Made by a program: the position numbers and the translations under genes
Notes under the pieces: generated by a model
The model's input: the letters and a program-made list of their open reading frames with translations, nothing else
Databases searched by the model: none
What the model was told of the DNA's origin: nothing
Source of the DNA: Puia dinghuensis
Lineage (GTDB): Bacteria; Bacteroidota; Bacteroidia; Chitinophagales; Chitinophagaceae
Direction of reading: 5' to 3'
Assembly: GCF_014642875.1 (NCBI RefSeq)
Contig: NZ_BMJC01000006.1
Location: 310,001-374,000, forward strand
DNA: 64,000 nucleotides
In this document: in pieces, positions 43,118 through 52,460 of the stretch
How positions within the stretch are numbered: the first letter of the stretch is position 1
Layout: each line of letters begins with the position of its first letter

Positions 43118-44563
43118 TCATTTATTGATCAAATCGTTCAGCCAAAAAGGCGCCACACCGATGGCAAAGATCCCCGCTACCAGCAGGATACCGGCCAGTC
43201 GCTCATTCCAGGTCGCATCGGCAAGCCCGTTATAGTGCGGGTCCTTCACCGGGCCCATGATCACTTGCCCCGTGGCCCGCAGGATATACACCGCCGTGAT
43301 GACTATCGAGGCGCAAGCCAGGATTGTCGCGAAGTGATACGCCCCGCCGGGATGCTGCCAGGAGCCCATGAAAACGGTGATCTCGGCCACAAAACCGCTG
43401 AGCCCGGGCAGGCCCAGCGAACACAAACCGGCGATGACGAATGTCGTTGCGATAAAGGGCATCATTTTCAACAGGCCGCCCAGTTTTTCGACCATCCGCG
43501 TATGGGTGCGATCGTAGATCATCCCGATGGTGGCGAAGAAAAGGGCCGTCATCAGGCCGTGGGAGACCATCTGCATGACGGCGCCGGTGATGGCCGTCCT
43601 TGTCCCCATGCCAATTCCCAGAAGGATAAAGCCGCAATGGCTGATGGAGGAATAAGCATTGATATATTTAAGATCGCGTTGCATCATCGTGGCAAAGGCG
43701 CCGTAGACGATGGCGATGGCCGCCAGTGTGATAATATAAGGGGAGTACTCTTCAGCTGCCAGTGGCGCCAGCATCAGGACAGTGCGCAGACAGCCATAGC
43801 CGCCCAGTTTCATCGAGATGCCCGCCAGGAACATCGAGGCGGCCGTGGGTGCGGAAGAGTGGCCGTCGGGTACCCAGGTGTGGAAGGGGAACAAGGCGGT
43901 GAAGATGCCAAACCCGGTAAACAGGAGGGGGAAGACGAGACGCTGTACAGCCGCCGCAGGATGGCTTTGGGCAAAGGCCATCATGTCGAAATGATGGCCG
44001 CCGGCAGCATAATATAAAATTACCAGCCCGAGGAAGACCAGGGCCGAGCCCGCCATGAGCATGAGGGCCAGCTTCATGGCGCTGTATTCCTTGCGTCCAC
44101 TACCCCAGATGCCGATCAACAGGAATTTCGGGATCACCGACACCTCGAGAAAGAAAAAGAGGGTGAAGAGATCGAGAGAGATAAAAAAACCAAAAGCGCC
44201 CGCGCTGAGTATAAGAAGGAGGACGAAAAACTCCTTTCCCATAGGCGTAATCTTCCAGGATACGAGCACGGCGCCAACCATGACAAAGGCCGTGAGCAGG
44301 ATCATGGCGACGGAGATGCCGTCGACGCCAACGTGGTAGTCGATGTTAAGGGCGGTGAACCATGTGTGCCGGTAGACAAAAAGCATGGGCGCGGTGTTGC
44401 CGGCTGCCCGTTCTTTCCAATAAAGGGCCAGCAGGACGAAAGAAAGTATCAGTTGCATCACAACACCGGCGAAGGACAGCAAGCGGACGGTATATTGTCC
44501 CCTGCACAAAAGCACGGCGATGGTCGTGAGCAATGGTAATATGACAAGCAATGATAGCGTCAT
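43118..44563 (-). CDS. nuoM: NADH-quinone oxidoreductase subunit M
   Basis: Second antiporter-like subunit. The 481-residue protein starts at MTLSLLVILPLLTTI; an upstream in-frame ATG would add 74 residues overlapping nuoL and is rejected. Typical parts are FFFLEVSVIPKFLLIGIWG, PFHTWVPDGHSSAPTAASMFLAGISMKLGGYG and RDLKYINAYSSISHCGFILLGI. The start codon overlaps the nuoL stop by four bases (ATGA), so translation is coupled. Confidence 0.95.
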   Translation of the reverse strand: MTLSLLVILPLLTTIAVLLCRGQYTVRLLSFAGVVMQLILSFVLLALYWKERAAGNTAPMLFVYRHTWFTALNIDYHVGVDGISVAMILLTAFVMVGAVLVSWKITPMGKEFFVLLLILSAGAFGFFISLDLFTLFFFLEVSVIPKFLLIGIWGSGRKEYSAMKLALMLMAGSALVFLGLVILYYAAGGHHFDMMAFAQSHPAAAVQRLVFPLLFTGFGIFTALFPFHTWVPDGHSSAPTAASMFLAGISMKLGGYGCLRTVLMLAPLAAEEYSPYIITLAAIAIVYGAFATMMQRDLKYINAYSSISHCGFILLGIGMGTRTAITGAVMQMVSHGLMTALFFATIGMIYDRTHTRMVEKLGGLLKMMPFIATTFVIAGLCSLGLPGLSGFVAEITVFMGSWQHPGGAYHFATILACASIVITAVYILRATGQVIMGPVKDPHYNGLADATWNERLAGILLVAGIFAIGVAPFWLNDLINK

Positions 44564-46488
44564 GTGTATAGATAGATGAATAAAATGGCTAATCCTGCTA
44601 TTCCCATAAAGAAGAACCAGGCATAATCCTGTACCTTCCCCGATTGTACGCCTTTTGTTGCCGCAGAGACGCCGGCCGTCGCCGATGCCAGCCCATTCAT
44701 AAACCCATCTACGATATTTCTGTCGATCCACGCCGCGGGCCGGCCGATGAGGTTGAAAATGATCTTTTTGGTAATAAAGAGCCAAATCTCATCTATATAG
44801 AACTTATGATACGCGAAGGTGTAGAGGCCACGGAGGGCTTTTGCCGCCTTTTCAGGCCGGTTGCTTTCTTTCCCGTAAAGCCACGCGGCAATGCCGATGC
44901 CGAGGAGAGCGATAAAGACAGGAGGGATGACATTGAGCCCGAAGGCGGGTGCTTCACCCGGGCGGCCATCGGGAGTGATAAATCTGGAAAAAGGGATGAA
45001 GCCGGCAAAGGCCGCGCCGATGGCCAGAATGATCAAGGGAATCTTCATGCTGGCTGGTGCTTCGCCGTGATGAAGGCCTTCATGGGCAGGCGTCTTTCGC
45101 CAAAACACGGAGAAGTACAGGCGGAACATATAATAAGCCGTCAGCCCGGAGGTGACCAGGCCGATGGCATAGATGAATGGATTGTTCTCCCAGGCAACTG
45201 CCAGGATCTCTTCCTTGCTAAAGAAACCGGAGAAGGGTGGAATGCCGGCGATAGCCAGACAGGCGATGAGGAAACAGACGTGCGTGACAGGGAGAAGGCG
45301 GCGCAATCCACCCATATCTTTCATTTCGTTGCTATGGACGCGGTGGATGATCACTCCGGCGCAGAGAAAGAGCAACGCTTTGAAAAAGGCGTGGGTGAAG
45401 AGATGGAAGAGGGAGGCAGTGAAACCCGATGCGCCAAGCGCAAACATCATGTAGCCTATCTGTGACAATGTGGAGTAGGCCAGGATGCGTTTGATATCGG
45501 TTTGGGTACAGGCGATGACGGCCGGGACGAAGGCGGAGATGGCGCCGACCCATAGAATTATTTCCGCTACGTTGGGTGTCGCGGTATATAGTGGGTACAG
45601 CCGGGCCACGAGGTATACGCCAGCAACGACCATGGTCGCGGCATGGATCAGCGCAGACACAGGGGTCGGACCTTCCATGGCATCGGGCAGCCAGATATGC
45701 AGGGGAAAGAGAGCCGATTTCCCCGCGCCGCCAATGAAAACGAGGGTCAGGCCCCAGGACAGCGCCGAAATGCCGAGAAAGGAGCCTTTGTTCCCCGGCA
45801 CAAGTAAGGCATCCGCGAGTGACTGGCCGCCGGGGCCAAGAATTTGTATCAGATTCCGGAGATCGAGGGTCTGAGCCTGAAAGGAAAGCACCAGGATACC
45901 GATGAGAAAACCCAGATCGGCAAAGCGCGTCACGATGAAGGCTTTTTTTGCAGCGGCAACCGCGGCCGGACGATCGTAGTAGAAACCGATGAGCAGGTAG
46001 GAAGAGCAGCCCACCAGCTCCCAGAAAATATATGTCTCTAATAAGTTGGCGGATAACACAAGTCCGAGCATGGAGAAGGTAAAGAGGCTTAGATAGGCAT
46101 AGTAGGTTGCGTAACGCTCCTCGCCTTTCATATAGCCAAGCGAAAAGATATGGACCATCAGGGAAATGAGGCTGACGATGACAGCCATCATCACCGAGAT
46201 AGGGTCTACCAGCAGATCCATGTCAATGGAGAAATCCGGGCCAAAGGATAGCCAATGGATATTCAATACTTTGGCTGAATGGTAGACCGAGTCCGGGCCC
46301 GCACCGGATATGAAATAATAATCATAGGCTACCGACAGGGCAATCACCGTACTCAGGAATACCAGGCCGGTCGCGAACAGGCCGGAAAAAGCCCTCAGAT
46401 ATCTTCTGCCGAACAACCCCAGGACAACAAAGCCCACCAGCGGCAGCAGGGGAACCAGGACAATAAGCAGGTAAGGAGCAACTGGCAT
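44560..46488 (-). CDS. nuoL: NADH-quinone oxidoreductase subunit L
   Basis: The distal antiporter-like subunit, 642 residues, with the long C-terminal lateral helix expected in NuoL. Visible motifs include VGCSSYLLIGFYY, PLHIWLPDAMEGPTPVSALIHAATMVVAGVYL and TDIKRILAYSTLSQIGYMMFALG. A loop with DGRPGEAPAFG lies before the C-terminal part. It is nine bases after nuoK. Confidence 0.96.
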   Translation of the reverse strand: MPVAPYLLIVLVPLLPLVGFVVLGLFGRRYLRAFSGLFATGLVFLSTVIALSVAYDYYFISGAGPDSVYHSAKVLNIHWLSFGPDFSIDMDLLVDPISVMMAVIVSLISLMVHIFSLGYMKGEERYATYYAYLSLFTFSMLGLVLSANLLETYIFWELVGCSSYLLIGFYYDRPAAVAAAKKAFIVTRFADLGFLIGILVLSFQAQTLDLRNLIQILGPGGQSLADALLVPGNKGSFLGISALSWGLTLVFIGGAGKSALFPLHIWLPDAMEGPTPVSALIHAATMVVAGVYLVARLYPLYTATPNVAEIILWVGAISAFVPAVIACTQTDIKRILAYSTLSQIGYMMFALGASGFTASLFHLFTHAFFKALLFLCAGVIIHRVHSNEMKDMGGLRRLLPVTHVCFLIACLAIAGIPPFSGFFSKEEILAVAWENNPFIYAIGLVTSGLTAYYMFRLYFSVFWRKTPAHEGLHHGEAPASMKIPLIILAIGAAFAGFIPFSRFITPDGRPGEAPAFGLNVIPPVFIALLGIGIAAWLYGKESNRPEKAAKALRGLYTFAYHKFYIDEIWLFITKKIIFNLIGRPAAWIDRNIVDGFMNGLASATAGVSAATKGVQSGKVQDYAWFFFMGIAGLAILFIYLYT

Positions 46489-46496
46489 ATACAGGT

Positions 46497-46811
46497 TCAG
46501 AATTTCATTTCATCCGCAGCCTCCACGTCGATGGAATGGAGGTTCCGGTATAGGTTGATAATTATAGCGATGGCCACGGCCGCCTCGGCGGCGGCAATGG
46601 CAATGATAAACAAGGAAAAGAATACCCCCTCCAGCTTCTCCGGGTACAGGTATTTGTTAAAGGCGATGAAGTTGATGTTGACGCTGTTGAGGATCAGCTC
46701 CACCGCCATCAGCATCGTGATCATGTTGCGGCGGGTGAACAGGCCGTACATACCGATGAAGAAGAGCGCCGTGCTGACAAACAGGATATGAGAGAGCGGT
46801 ATCTGGTTCAT
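46497..46811 (-). CDS. nuoK: NADH-quinone oxidoreductase subunit K
   Basis: A 104-residue, three-helix subunit with the conserved membrane glutamates in RNMITMLMAVELILNSVN and AIAAAEAAVAIAIIINLYR. Length is normal. The start overlaps the nuoJ stop by four bases. Confidence 0.96.
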   Translation of the reverse strand: MNQIPLSHILFVSTALFFIGMYGLFTRRNMITMLMAVELILNSVNINFIAFNKYLYPEKLEGVFFSLFIIAIAAAEAAVAIAIIINLYRNLHSIDVEAADEMKF

Positions 46812-47338
46812 TTGTCGCCGGGTTTTGATTTCATGGCAATAACGATGCAGCCGATCATGGCGGCCAGCAGCAGGATGCTGATCACTTCGAAAGGCAGGAC
46901 ATATCCGTGTTCGGAAGTGCTGAGCAGTTGGTTTCCGATGGCGCTTATACTCATATCAGGAGCAAAGTCATAATCGCTTTCTTTGACGCGAAAGGAAGAA
47001 TACCGGCTAAGCAACAGGCAGGTAAGGGCAAAACCTATGCAGGCGGCCAGGGCGGAGAAGACAGTCCGCCGCCGGAGGGGTGACGGCAGATCTTTCCCCG
47101 ACTGCTGCGTGAGGAAGATGGAAAAGATGATCAGCACGACGATGCCGCCCACATAGACCACCACCTGCACCGCCGCAATAAATTGCATCCCCAGCCAGAA
47201 GTACAGTCCTGCGACGCCGGTGAGGGAGAACAGCAGCCAGATGGCCGTACGGAATATTTTCCTGGAGGTGACCGCGAGCAGGCCGGTCGCCAGGATAAAA
47301 GCGGAAAGTATATAAAATACGACTGCAGACGCGTTCAT
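46808..47338 (-). CDS. nuoJ: NADH-quinone oxidoreductase subunit J
   Basis: A 176-residue membrane subunit with five hydrophobic helices. The conserved region is LGMQFIAAVQVVVYVGGIVVLIIFSIFLTQ, the helix that changes shape during the catalytic cycle in solved structures. Its first base overlaps the nuoI stop. Confidence 0.95.
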   Translation of the reverse strand: MNASAVVFYILSAFILATGLLAVTSRKIFRTAIWLLFSLTGVAGLYFWLGMQFIAAVQVVVYVGGIVVLIIFSIFLTQQSGKDLPSPLRRRTVFSALAACIGFALTCLLLSRYSSFRVKESDYDFAPDMSISAIGNQLLSTSEHGYVLPFEVISILLLAAMIGCIVIAMKSKPGDK

Positions 47339-47817
47339 TATTCAACGCCCTCTCTGATTTTAGAACCCGGTTTATTTAAATTTTTTGTCAGTTGGCTGCG
47401 GTCATACACACTATGCTCAAAATTTTGCGCCATTTTGATGGCGTCCGTGGGACAGGCCTGAATACAGAGGTTGCACATCGTGCAGAGCTCCAGATGATAG
47501 ATAAAGGTATCCAGCGCCTTCTTCTTTTTGCCATCCGGCGACGTTTCGATCTTGGTTATGATCTTGATGGTACCGTTGGGGCAGGCCAGTTCGCAGGCGG
47601 TGCAACCGGTGCAGGCATGCTCATTGTTCTCGTCATGCAGCATGACCACTTCCCCGCGAAACCGTTCGGGCAACTTCATTTCCGCCTTGTTGTCAGGATA
47701 TTGCTGGGTAATGATCTCCTTCCGATGGGTAAAATAATAACCCGTCAGCTTCATCCCTTTCAGGAGAGAACGTGCACCGTGATAGATGTCTGACAGATAT
47801 GTTCTTAAAAATGCCAT
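47338..47817 (-). CDS. nuoI: NADH-quinone oxidoreductase subunit I
   Basis: The 159-residue peripheral subunit carries two [4Fe-4S] clusters (N6a and N6b): CTGCTACELACP and CTMCNLCIQACPTDAI. The start MAFLRTYLSDIYHGARSLLKGMKLT is chosen because the N-terminal amphipathic helix begins there; an in-frame extension into nuoH does not resemble the family. The gene overlaps the end of nuoH by 13 bases. Confidence 0.95.
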   Translation of the reverse strand: MAFLRTYLSDIYHGARSLLKGMKLTGYYFTHRKEIITQQYPDNKAEMKLPERFRGEVVMLHDENNEHACTGCTACELACPNGTIKIITKIETSPDGKKKKALDTFIYHLELCTMCNLCIQACPTDAIKMAQNFEHSVYDRSQLTKNLNKPGSKIREGVE

Positions 47818-48881
47818 CCTTTTATCGAAATGAGTGTCATTAATAATAGGTTGAACAGGCTCAGCGGCAACAGGTACTTCCATTCGAGACTGAGCAACTG
47901 GTCGATGCGGAGTCGCGGGAAGGTCCAGCGGAACCACATGATCACGAAAATGAGGAAGAAGGTCTTGCCTATGAACCAGAGGGAGGACGGGATATAATCC
48001 ATCGCGTGATTGAAAGCCGTCCAATGCCCGATGTGCAGCGGCATCCAGCCACCCAGGAACAAGGTAGCGGCTATCGCGCAAACAATAAAGATGTTGACAT
48101 ATTCAGCCAGGAAGAATAAGGCGAATTTCATCCCGGAATACTCTGTGTGGAATCCCGCAGTGAGCTCTGACTCCGCCTCCGCAAGGTCGAAAGGTGCGCG
48201 GTTGGTCTCTGCCGTGACGGCGATGATGAAGATGACGAAGGAGATCATCGCGGGGATATGTCCTTTAAACAGCCACCACCCATCCTGCTGCGAATCGATG
48301 ATATCCGAGATGCGCAGGCTGCCGGTGAGGGTGACGATGGAAATGATGGAGAGTCCCGCGGACAATTCGTAGCTGACTATCTGGGCGCCGCTGCGCATGG
48401 CGCCGAGCAGGGAGTATTTGTTGTTGCTGGCCCATCCGGCCATCAAAATTCCGATGACGGAAAGCGAGGATACGGCGGAGATATACAAAACCCCGATGTT
48501 GATGTCCCATATCTGGGTCCCTTTAGCAAAGGCCACAGGGACGAGGATCAGCATCGCAACAACGATTACCATGAACGGCGCCAGATTGAAGAGGAATTTG
48601 TCTGCGCCGTCAGGGGTCAGCCCCTCCTTCATCGCCAGTTTGAGGGTGTCCGCTACCGTCTGCAGGGCTCCGCCGGGGCCTACACGGTTAGGACCCAGCC
48701 TGATCTGCATATAGGCGGAGACCTTCCGCTCCATCAGCACGAGGACCAGCCCGAGCACGGCAAACAGCGTGATCGCGCACAATCCTACGATGAGGGATTC
48801 CAGCAAAAGCGCTGCTGTGGGGTTGAATGTCCCGTAGAGCCATACGTCGATGGAATGGGTGATATTTTCTATGCTAAGCAT
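47805..48881 (-). CDS. nuoH: NADH-quinone oxidoreductase subunit H
   Basis: The 358-residue membrane subunit forms the quinone chamber with NuoB and NuoD. Key parts are ERKVSAYMQIRLGPNRVGPGGALQTVADTLKLAMKE and AETNRAPFDLAEAESELTAGFHTEYSGMKFALFFLAEY, both with the conserved acidic residues. It follows nuoD directly (12 bases); in 14-subunit operons nuoE, nuoF and nuoG stand at this junction. Confidence 0.96.
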   Translation of the reverse strand: MLSIENITHSIDVWLYGTFNPTAALLLESLIVGLCAITLFAVLGLVLVLMERKVSAYMQIRLGPNRVGPGGALQTVADTLKLAMKEGLTPDGADKFLFNLAPFMVIVVAMLILVPVAFAKGTQIWDINIGVLYISAVSSLSVIGILMAGWASNNKYSLLGAMRSGAQIVSYELSAGLSIISIVTLTGSLRISDIIDSQQDGWWLFKGHIPAMISFVIFIIAVTAETNRAPFDLAEAESELTAGFHTEYSGMKFALFFLAEYVNIFIVCAIAATLFLGGWMPLHIGHWTAFNHAMDYIPSSLWFIGKTFFLIFVIMWFRWTFPRLRIDQLLSLEWKYLLPLSLFNLLLMTLISIKGWHF

Positions 48882-48893
48882 CGTTGTTTTTGT

Positions 48894-50009
48894 TTAACGA
48901 TCGATATCCGGTATCACCAGATCGAGTGTTCCCATAATCGCTACCAGATCGCCGATCTTATGTCCCCGGGCCATATGGTCCAGCGCGGAGAGGTTGGAAA
49001 AGCCCGGCGAACGGAACTTGATCCGATAGGGTGTCGTCCCGCCTTCGCTGATGATATATACGCCGAATTCCCCCCTCGCCGTCTCCACCTTTGAATAGAA
49101 CTCTCCTTTGGGCAATTTCAGCACCGCCTTTGTCTTTGCCAGGAATTCCCCACCGGGGATATTGTCGATCAGTTGCTCTATAATGGAGATGGACTGGCGC
49201 ATTTCCCCCATCCGGACATTATACCGGGCAAAACAGTCGCCGCCTGTTTCCAACACTTCTTCAAATTGCACCTGAGAATATACCTCGTAGGGTACTGATT
49301 TCCGGATATCACAGCTCACTCCGCTGCCCCTGGCGGTAGGTCCGGTGCAGCCATAGGAAATAGCATCTTCAGAGGAGAGGTAGCCGATGCCTTCCATCCG
49401 GCGCTGGAAGATGATGTTGTCGGTGACCAGCTCGTCATATTCGTCGATCTTCGTTCGGAAAAAGGCCAGGAAGTCCTTTACTTTCCGCTGAAAGTCGGGG
49501 TGCAGATCGAATGCAACCCCGCCGGGGGCCATGTAATTCATCGTAAGTCTTGCCCCACAGGTCTCTTCCATAATATCGTTGATCGCCTCTCTCTCCCGGA
49601 AAGCATAGAAAAATGGCGTGAGGGCGCCTACATCCATGGCCATGGCGCCCCACCACAGCTGATGGGAAGCCAGCCGGGTCAGTTCGTCCATCAACACCCT
49701 GATCACTTTTGCCCTGGGCGGTACTTCTATCTGCATTCCCTTTTCCACGCACAGGGCGCAGCCATGATTATTAATGTGCGAAGAAAGATAGTCCATCCGG
49801 CTGGTGACGTAAATAAATTGACGATAGGAAAGACTTTCACACATTTTCTCGATGCTGCGATGGATATAACCAAGATGAGGTTCTACTTTTTTGATGGTCT
49901 CCCCGCTGAGGGTAACGACAAGGTGAAGCACGCCATGCGTCGATGGATGTTGCGGGCCCAGGTTGACCACCAGTTCCCCTTGTTCGGTCGTGCCTATTTC
50001 TTCGATCAT
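48894..50009 (-). CDS. nuoD: NADH-quinone oxidoreductase subunit D
   Basis: A 371-residue quinone-site subunit related to [NiFe]-hydrogenase large subunits. Visible are LGPQHPSTHGVLHLVVTLSGE with the quinone-site His, EPHLGYIHRSIEKM, and the C-terminal FRSPGFSNLSALDHMARGHKIGDLVAIMGTLDLVIPDIDR. It is separate from nuoC (gap one base), unlike the fused nuoCD of some Bacteroidota and enterobacteria. Confidence 0.96.
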   Translation of the reverse strand: MIEEIGTTEQGELVVNLGPQHPSTHGVLHLVVTLSGETIKKVEPHLGYIHRSIEKMCESLSYRQFIYVTSRMDYLSSHINNHGCALCVEKGMQIEVPPRAKVIRVLMDELTRLASHQLWWGAMAMDVGALTPFFYAFREREAINDIMEETCGARLTMNYMAPGGVAFDLHPDFQRKVKDFLAFFRTKIDEYDELVTDNIIFQRRMEGIGYLSSEDAISYGCTGPTARGSGVSCDIRKSVPYEVYSQVQFEEVLETGGDCFARYNVRMGEMRQSISIIEQLIDNIPGGEFLAKTKAVLKLPKGEFYSKVETARGEFGVYIISEGGTTPYRIKFRSPGFSNLSALDHMARGHKIGDLVAIMGTLDLVIPDIDR

Positions 50010-50010
50010 T

Positions 50011-50466
50011 TTATAGTTTGATCATGTTCACCGGGTCTTCATAATCCTTGCGCAACGGCCACCCCTTCCATTCATCTGTCAGGAACAGCCTTCGCAGATC
50101 GGGATGGCCGGTGAATACCACCCCCATGAGGTCGTAGGCTTCGCGTTCGTGGAATTCTGCGGTGCGCCAGATGCCGGACACCGTAGCCACTTCGGGATGA
50201 TCGTGATCGAGCTTTACTTTCACCACCAGCGTGTGCCGGTGCACGGTGGAAGTAAGATGATACACCACCGTGATATGCGTTTTCCAATCGACGGCCGTCA
50301 CACAAAACAAGTAGTCAAAGTCGAGTTGCGGCGCCGATCGCACCTGCCGGGCAAACGAATCCCAACCATCCGGACCGGTAAGCACGGTAGTCCATTCACT
50401 TCCTTCTTCGAAGGAAGCCGATGGGAGAAGTTCGGTTACGCTTATTTTCAATTCTTCTTTCGTCAT
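50011..50466 (-). CDS. nuoC: NADH-quinone oxidoreductase subunit C
   Basis: The 151-residue 30-kDa-type subunit, with the signature EREAYDLMGVVFTGHPDLRRLFLTDEWKGWPLRKDY. The start [15 protein letters not shown] is chosen because it overlaps the nuoB stop by one base; the longer in-frame form lies inside nuoB. No redox group is bound. Confidence 0.95.
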   Translation of the reverse strand: MTKEELKISVTELLPSASFEEGSEWTTVLTGPDGWDSFARQVRSAPQLDFDYLFCVTAVDWKTHITVVYHLTSTVHRHTLVVKVKLDHDHPEVATVSGIWRTAEFHEREAYDLMGVVFTGHPDLRRLFLTDEWKGWPLRKDYEDPVNMIKL

Positions 50467-50978
50467 TAGTTTCCGCTTCTTATTTTCTCCTGTAAGGTGA
50501 TGAGGGCGTGTAACAGCGCTTCCGGCCGGGGTGGACATCCCGCGACGTACACATCCACCGGGATCACATGGTCCGCACCTTTCACCACCGAATAGGTGTT
50601 ATAGAAGAAGGGACCGCCGCTGGTAGCGCAGGCGCCCATCGCAATCACGTATTTGGGGTCCGCCATCTGGTCGTACAATCGCTTTAGCACGGGGGCCATC
50701 TTGTTGACGATGGTCCCGGCAATGATGATCACGTCGGCCTGTCTTGGCGTAGCCCTTGCTACTTCGAAACCAAATCGCGACCAGTCATACTTCGGGCCGG
50801 CGGTGGACATCATTTCGATGGCACAGCAACTGGTGCCGAACACCAGGGGCCAGAGCGAGTTCGATCGCGCCCAGTTGATCACTTCATCCAATTTGGTGAC
50901 GAGTATACCACCCCCTGCGGTTGGATGCACTTCTCCCGGGAAAGGTTCATTTCCATTATTTTGTGACCTTACATCCAT
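50466..50978 (-). CDS. nuoB: NADH-quinone oxidoreductase subunit B
   Basis: The 170-residue subunit binds cluster N2, the last iron-sulfur cluster before quinone. The four ligand cysteines appear in [22 protein letters not shown] and [15 protein letters not shown]. The N-terminus carries a short charged extension. It overlaps nuoA by 10 bases. Confidence 0.96.
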   Translation of the reverse strand: MDVRSQNNGNEPFPGEVHPTAGGGILVTKLDEVINWARSNSLWPLVFGTSCCAIEMMSTAGPKYDWSRFGFEVARATPRQADVIIIAGTIVNKMAPVLKRLYDQMADPKYVIAMGACATSGGPFFYNTYSVVKGADHVIPVDVYVAGCPPRPEALLHALITLQEKIRSGN

Positions 50979-51319
50979 TTCAATGCTCCCTTTTTATGCG
51001 CATACAAAAATCCCATAAACAGGATGAACAGGAAGATCACGATCTCCACGAGTGCCGGCATCCCTATTCTTCGCACCGCAACGGCCCAGGGATACATAAA
51101 GACGAGTTCTACATCAAATATGAGGAAAATGAGTGCATACAGGTAATAGCCGATGCTAAACTGGTTCCAGGGAGTGCCCGAGGTCGGAATTCCGCACTCG
51201 TAGGCCTCCCCTTTTTGCCTGTTCTTTGTCCCTTTCACGAAGAACCGTGCAGCTGCGATGCCTCCGGCAGCAAAAGCGACACCGGCGAAAAAAAGAACGA
51301 TTAACGATGAGCTTCCCAT
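50969..51319 (-). CDS. nuoA: NADH-quinone oxidoreductase subunit A
   Basis: A 116-residue membrane subunit with three helices and the conserved loop [20 protein letters not shown], then [15 protein letters not shown]. The start codon is the first of the operon; no clear TAnnTTTG box was found in the 53 bases before the divergent nitroreductase ATG. Confidence 0.95.
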   Translation of the reverse strand: MGSSSLIVLFFAGVAFAAGGIAAARFFVKGTKNRQKGEAYECGIPTSGTPWNQFSIGYYLYALIFLIFDVELVFMYPWAVAVRRIGMPALVEIVIFLFILFMGFLYAHKKGALKWM

Positions 51320-51357
51320 GGGTAAAGTATTTTTACACCCATAGCAATATAACGCTT

Positions 51358-51365
51358 TATTTTTG
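51358..51365 (+). promoter_or_regulatory. TAnnTTTG -7 box for the nitroreductase gene
   Basis: TATTTTTG ends seven bases before the ATG at 51373, so the leader is nearly absent. Confidence 0.5.
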
Positions 51366-51372
51366 CTCCACC

Positions 51373-51975
51373 ATGGATAAATTTACCCTGCTACAGGAAA
51401 CAGTCACAAACAGGCGCAGCACGAAACCTGTCACATTCAACGGGAAAAAGATAGCTGATCAACAGATAAAACAACTGCTGGAATTAGCCAACTGGGCGCC
51501 CAGCCACGGTCTCACCGAACCCTGGCGCTTTGTAGTCTACAGCGATAGCGCCGTTCCAGCGTTCTGCCACCAGCATGCCGAACTATATAAGCAAAGCACC
51601 CCGCCGGAAAGGTTCAACTCCGCCAAATACGAAAAGCAGCAGCACAGTGGCGACATGGCCTCTCATCTCATTGCCGCATACATGCAACGCGGCGATAACC
51701 CTAGTATAACCGCGCTGGAAGAGATCTGCGCCACCGCCGCAGCCGTTGAAAATATCCTGTTGGGCGCCGAAGCCCTTGGCATAGCCGTCCTGTGGAGCAC
51801 CGGTGGCGCCGTATTACAACCCGCATTGAAGGAATGGCTAGGCCTGGCGGAAAATGATGTTATCATCGGCCTGCTCTTTATGGGGTATACCGATGAACCG
51901 GCCAAACCCGGCAGGCGCGGGCCCGTGGAGGAGAAAACAAAATGGAATTGGTTTGCCGGCGACGGTCAGGACTAA
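51373..51975 (+). CDS. Nitroreductase-family flavoprotein
   Basis: The 200-residue cytoplasmic enzyme has the nitroreductase pattern: NRRSTKPVTF near the N-terminus, LELANWAPSHGLTEPWRFVVY, ATAAAVENILLGAEALGIAVLWSTGG and a Trp-rich C-terminus. It resembles YdjA-type small flavin enzymes using FMN and NAD(P)H. Start chosen at 51373 because the flavin fold begins there and a promoter box stands just upstream; a longer frame overlaps nuoA. It converges on the marR-type gene. Confidence 0.88.
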   Translation: MDKFTLLQETVTNRRSTKPVTFNGKKIADQQIKQLLELANWAPSHGLTEPWRFVVYSDSAVPAFCHQHAELYKQSTPPERFNSAKYEKQQHSGDMASHLIAAYMQRGDNPSITALEEICATAAAVENILLGAEALGIAVLWSTGGAVLQPALKEWLGLAENDVIIGLLFMGYTDEPAKPGRRGPVEEKTKWNWFAGDGQD

Positions 51976-51980
51976 TTATT

Positions 51981-52460
51981 TTACTGCTTTGACTTATAGG
52001 CAATAGCCCGTTGCAGCAGACTTTTTTCCTTGAAGTTGGCCTCTACCTCGATGATGGCCTGCATCAGGTTGTTGCCGGTATCGATCATTTCCGTGATCGC
52101 AGAGTCGAACACCCGCCAAATGGGTTCTATCCGCGCTACCAGCTGTCGCCCTTTTTCCGTCAGCCGGATCATCCTTTTCCTTTCATCCGTTTTGTCCTTT
52201 TGCGACTGGATCAGCTTTTGTTTTTCCAGCTCTTTCAAGAGGCTGATCGTGGAGGGATGAGTATAACCGATCTCGGCGGCAAGCTCGACGACGCTCATCA
52301 GTGGCTTATGGTGAAGCGCATAGATGACGGGAAACCATTTCGGCTCGAAGTCAATGCCATATTCTTTATAGACGAGATGGCCATCCCTGCGAAACTGCTC
52401 GCTCAGCCGCATCAGCCTGGTGGCTATCGCCAGTACTCCTGAATCATCGATGACACTCAT
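51981..52460 (-). CDS. MarR-family transcriptional regulator
   Basis: A 159-residue dimeric winged-helix regulator. The HTH runs through LMSVVELAAEIGYTHPSTISLLKELEKQKLIQSQKD, followed by the wing KTDERKRMIRLTEKGRQL. It overlaps the upstream GNAT gene by four bases, so both are made from one transcript. An 18-base palindrome lies in the promoter of this pair and is the likely target, which would make it autoregulatory. Confidence 0.88.
   Translation of the reverse strand: MSVIDDSGVLAIATRLMRLSEQFRRDGHLVYKEYGIDFEPKWFPVIYALHHKPLMSVVELAAEIGYTHPSTISLLKELEKQKLIQSQKDKTDERKRMIRLTEKGRQLVARIEPIWRVFDSAITEMIDTGNNLMQAIIEVEANFKEKSLLQRAIAYKSKQ

Noticed and set aside
42854-44017. Open frame of about 390 codons on the plus strand opposite nuoM and nuoN
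   Set aside because: Composition is Gly/Arg/His-rich without hydrophobic core, and the minus strand carries intact complex I subunits.
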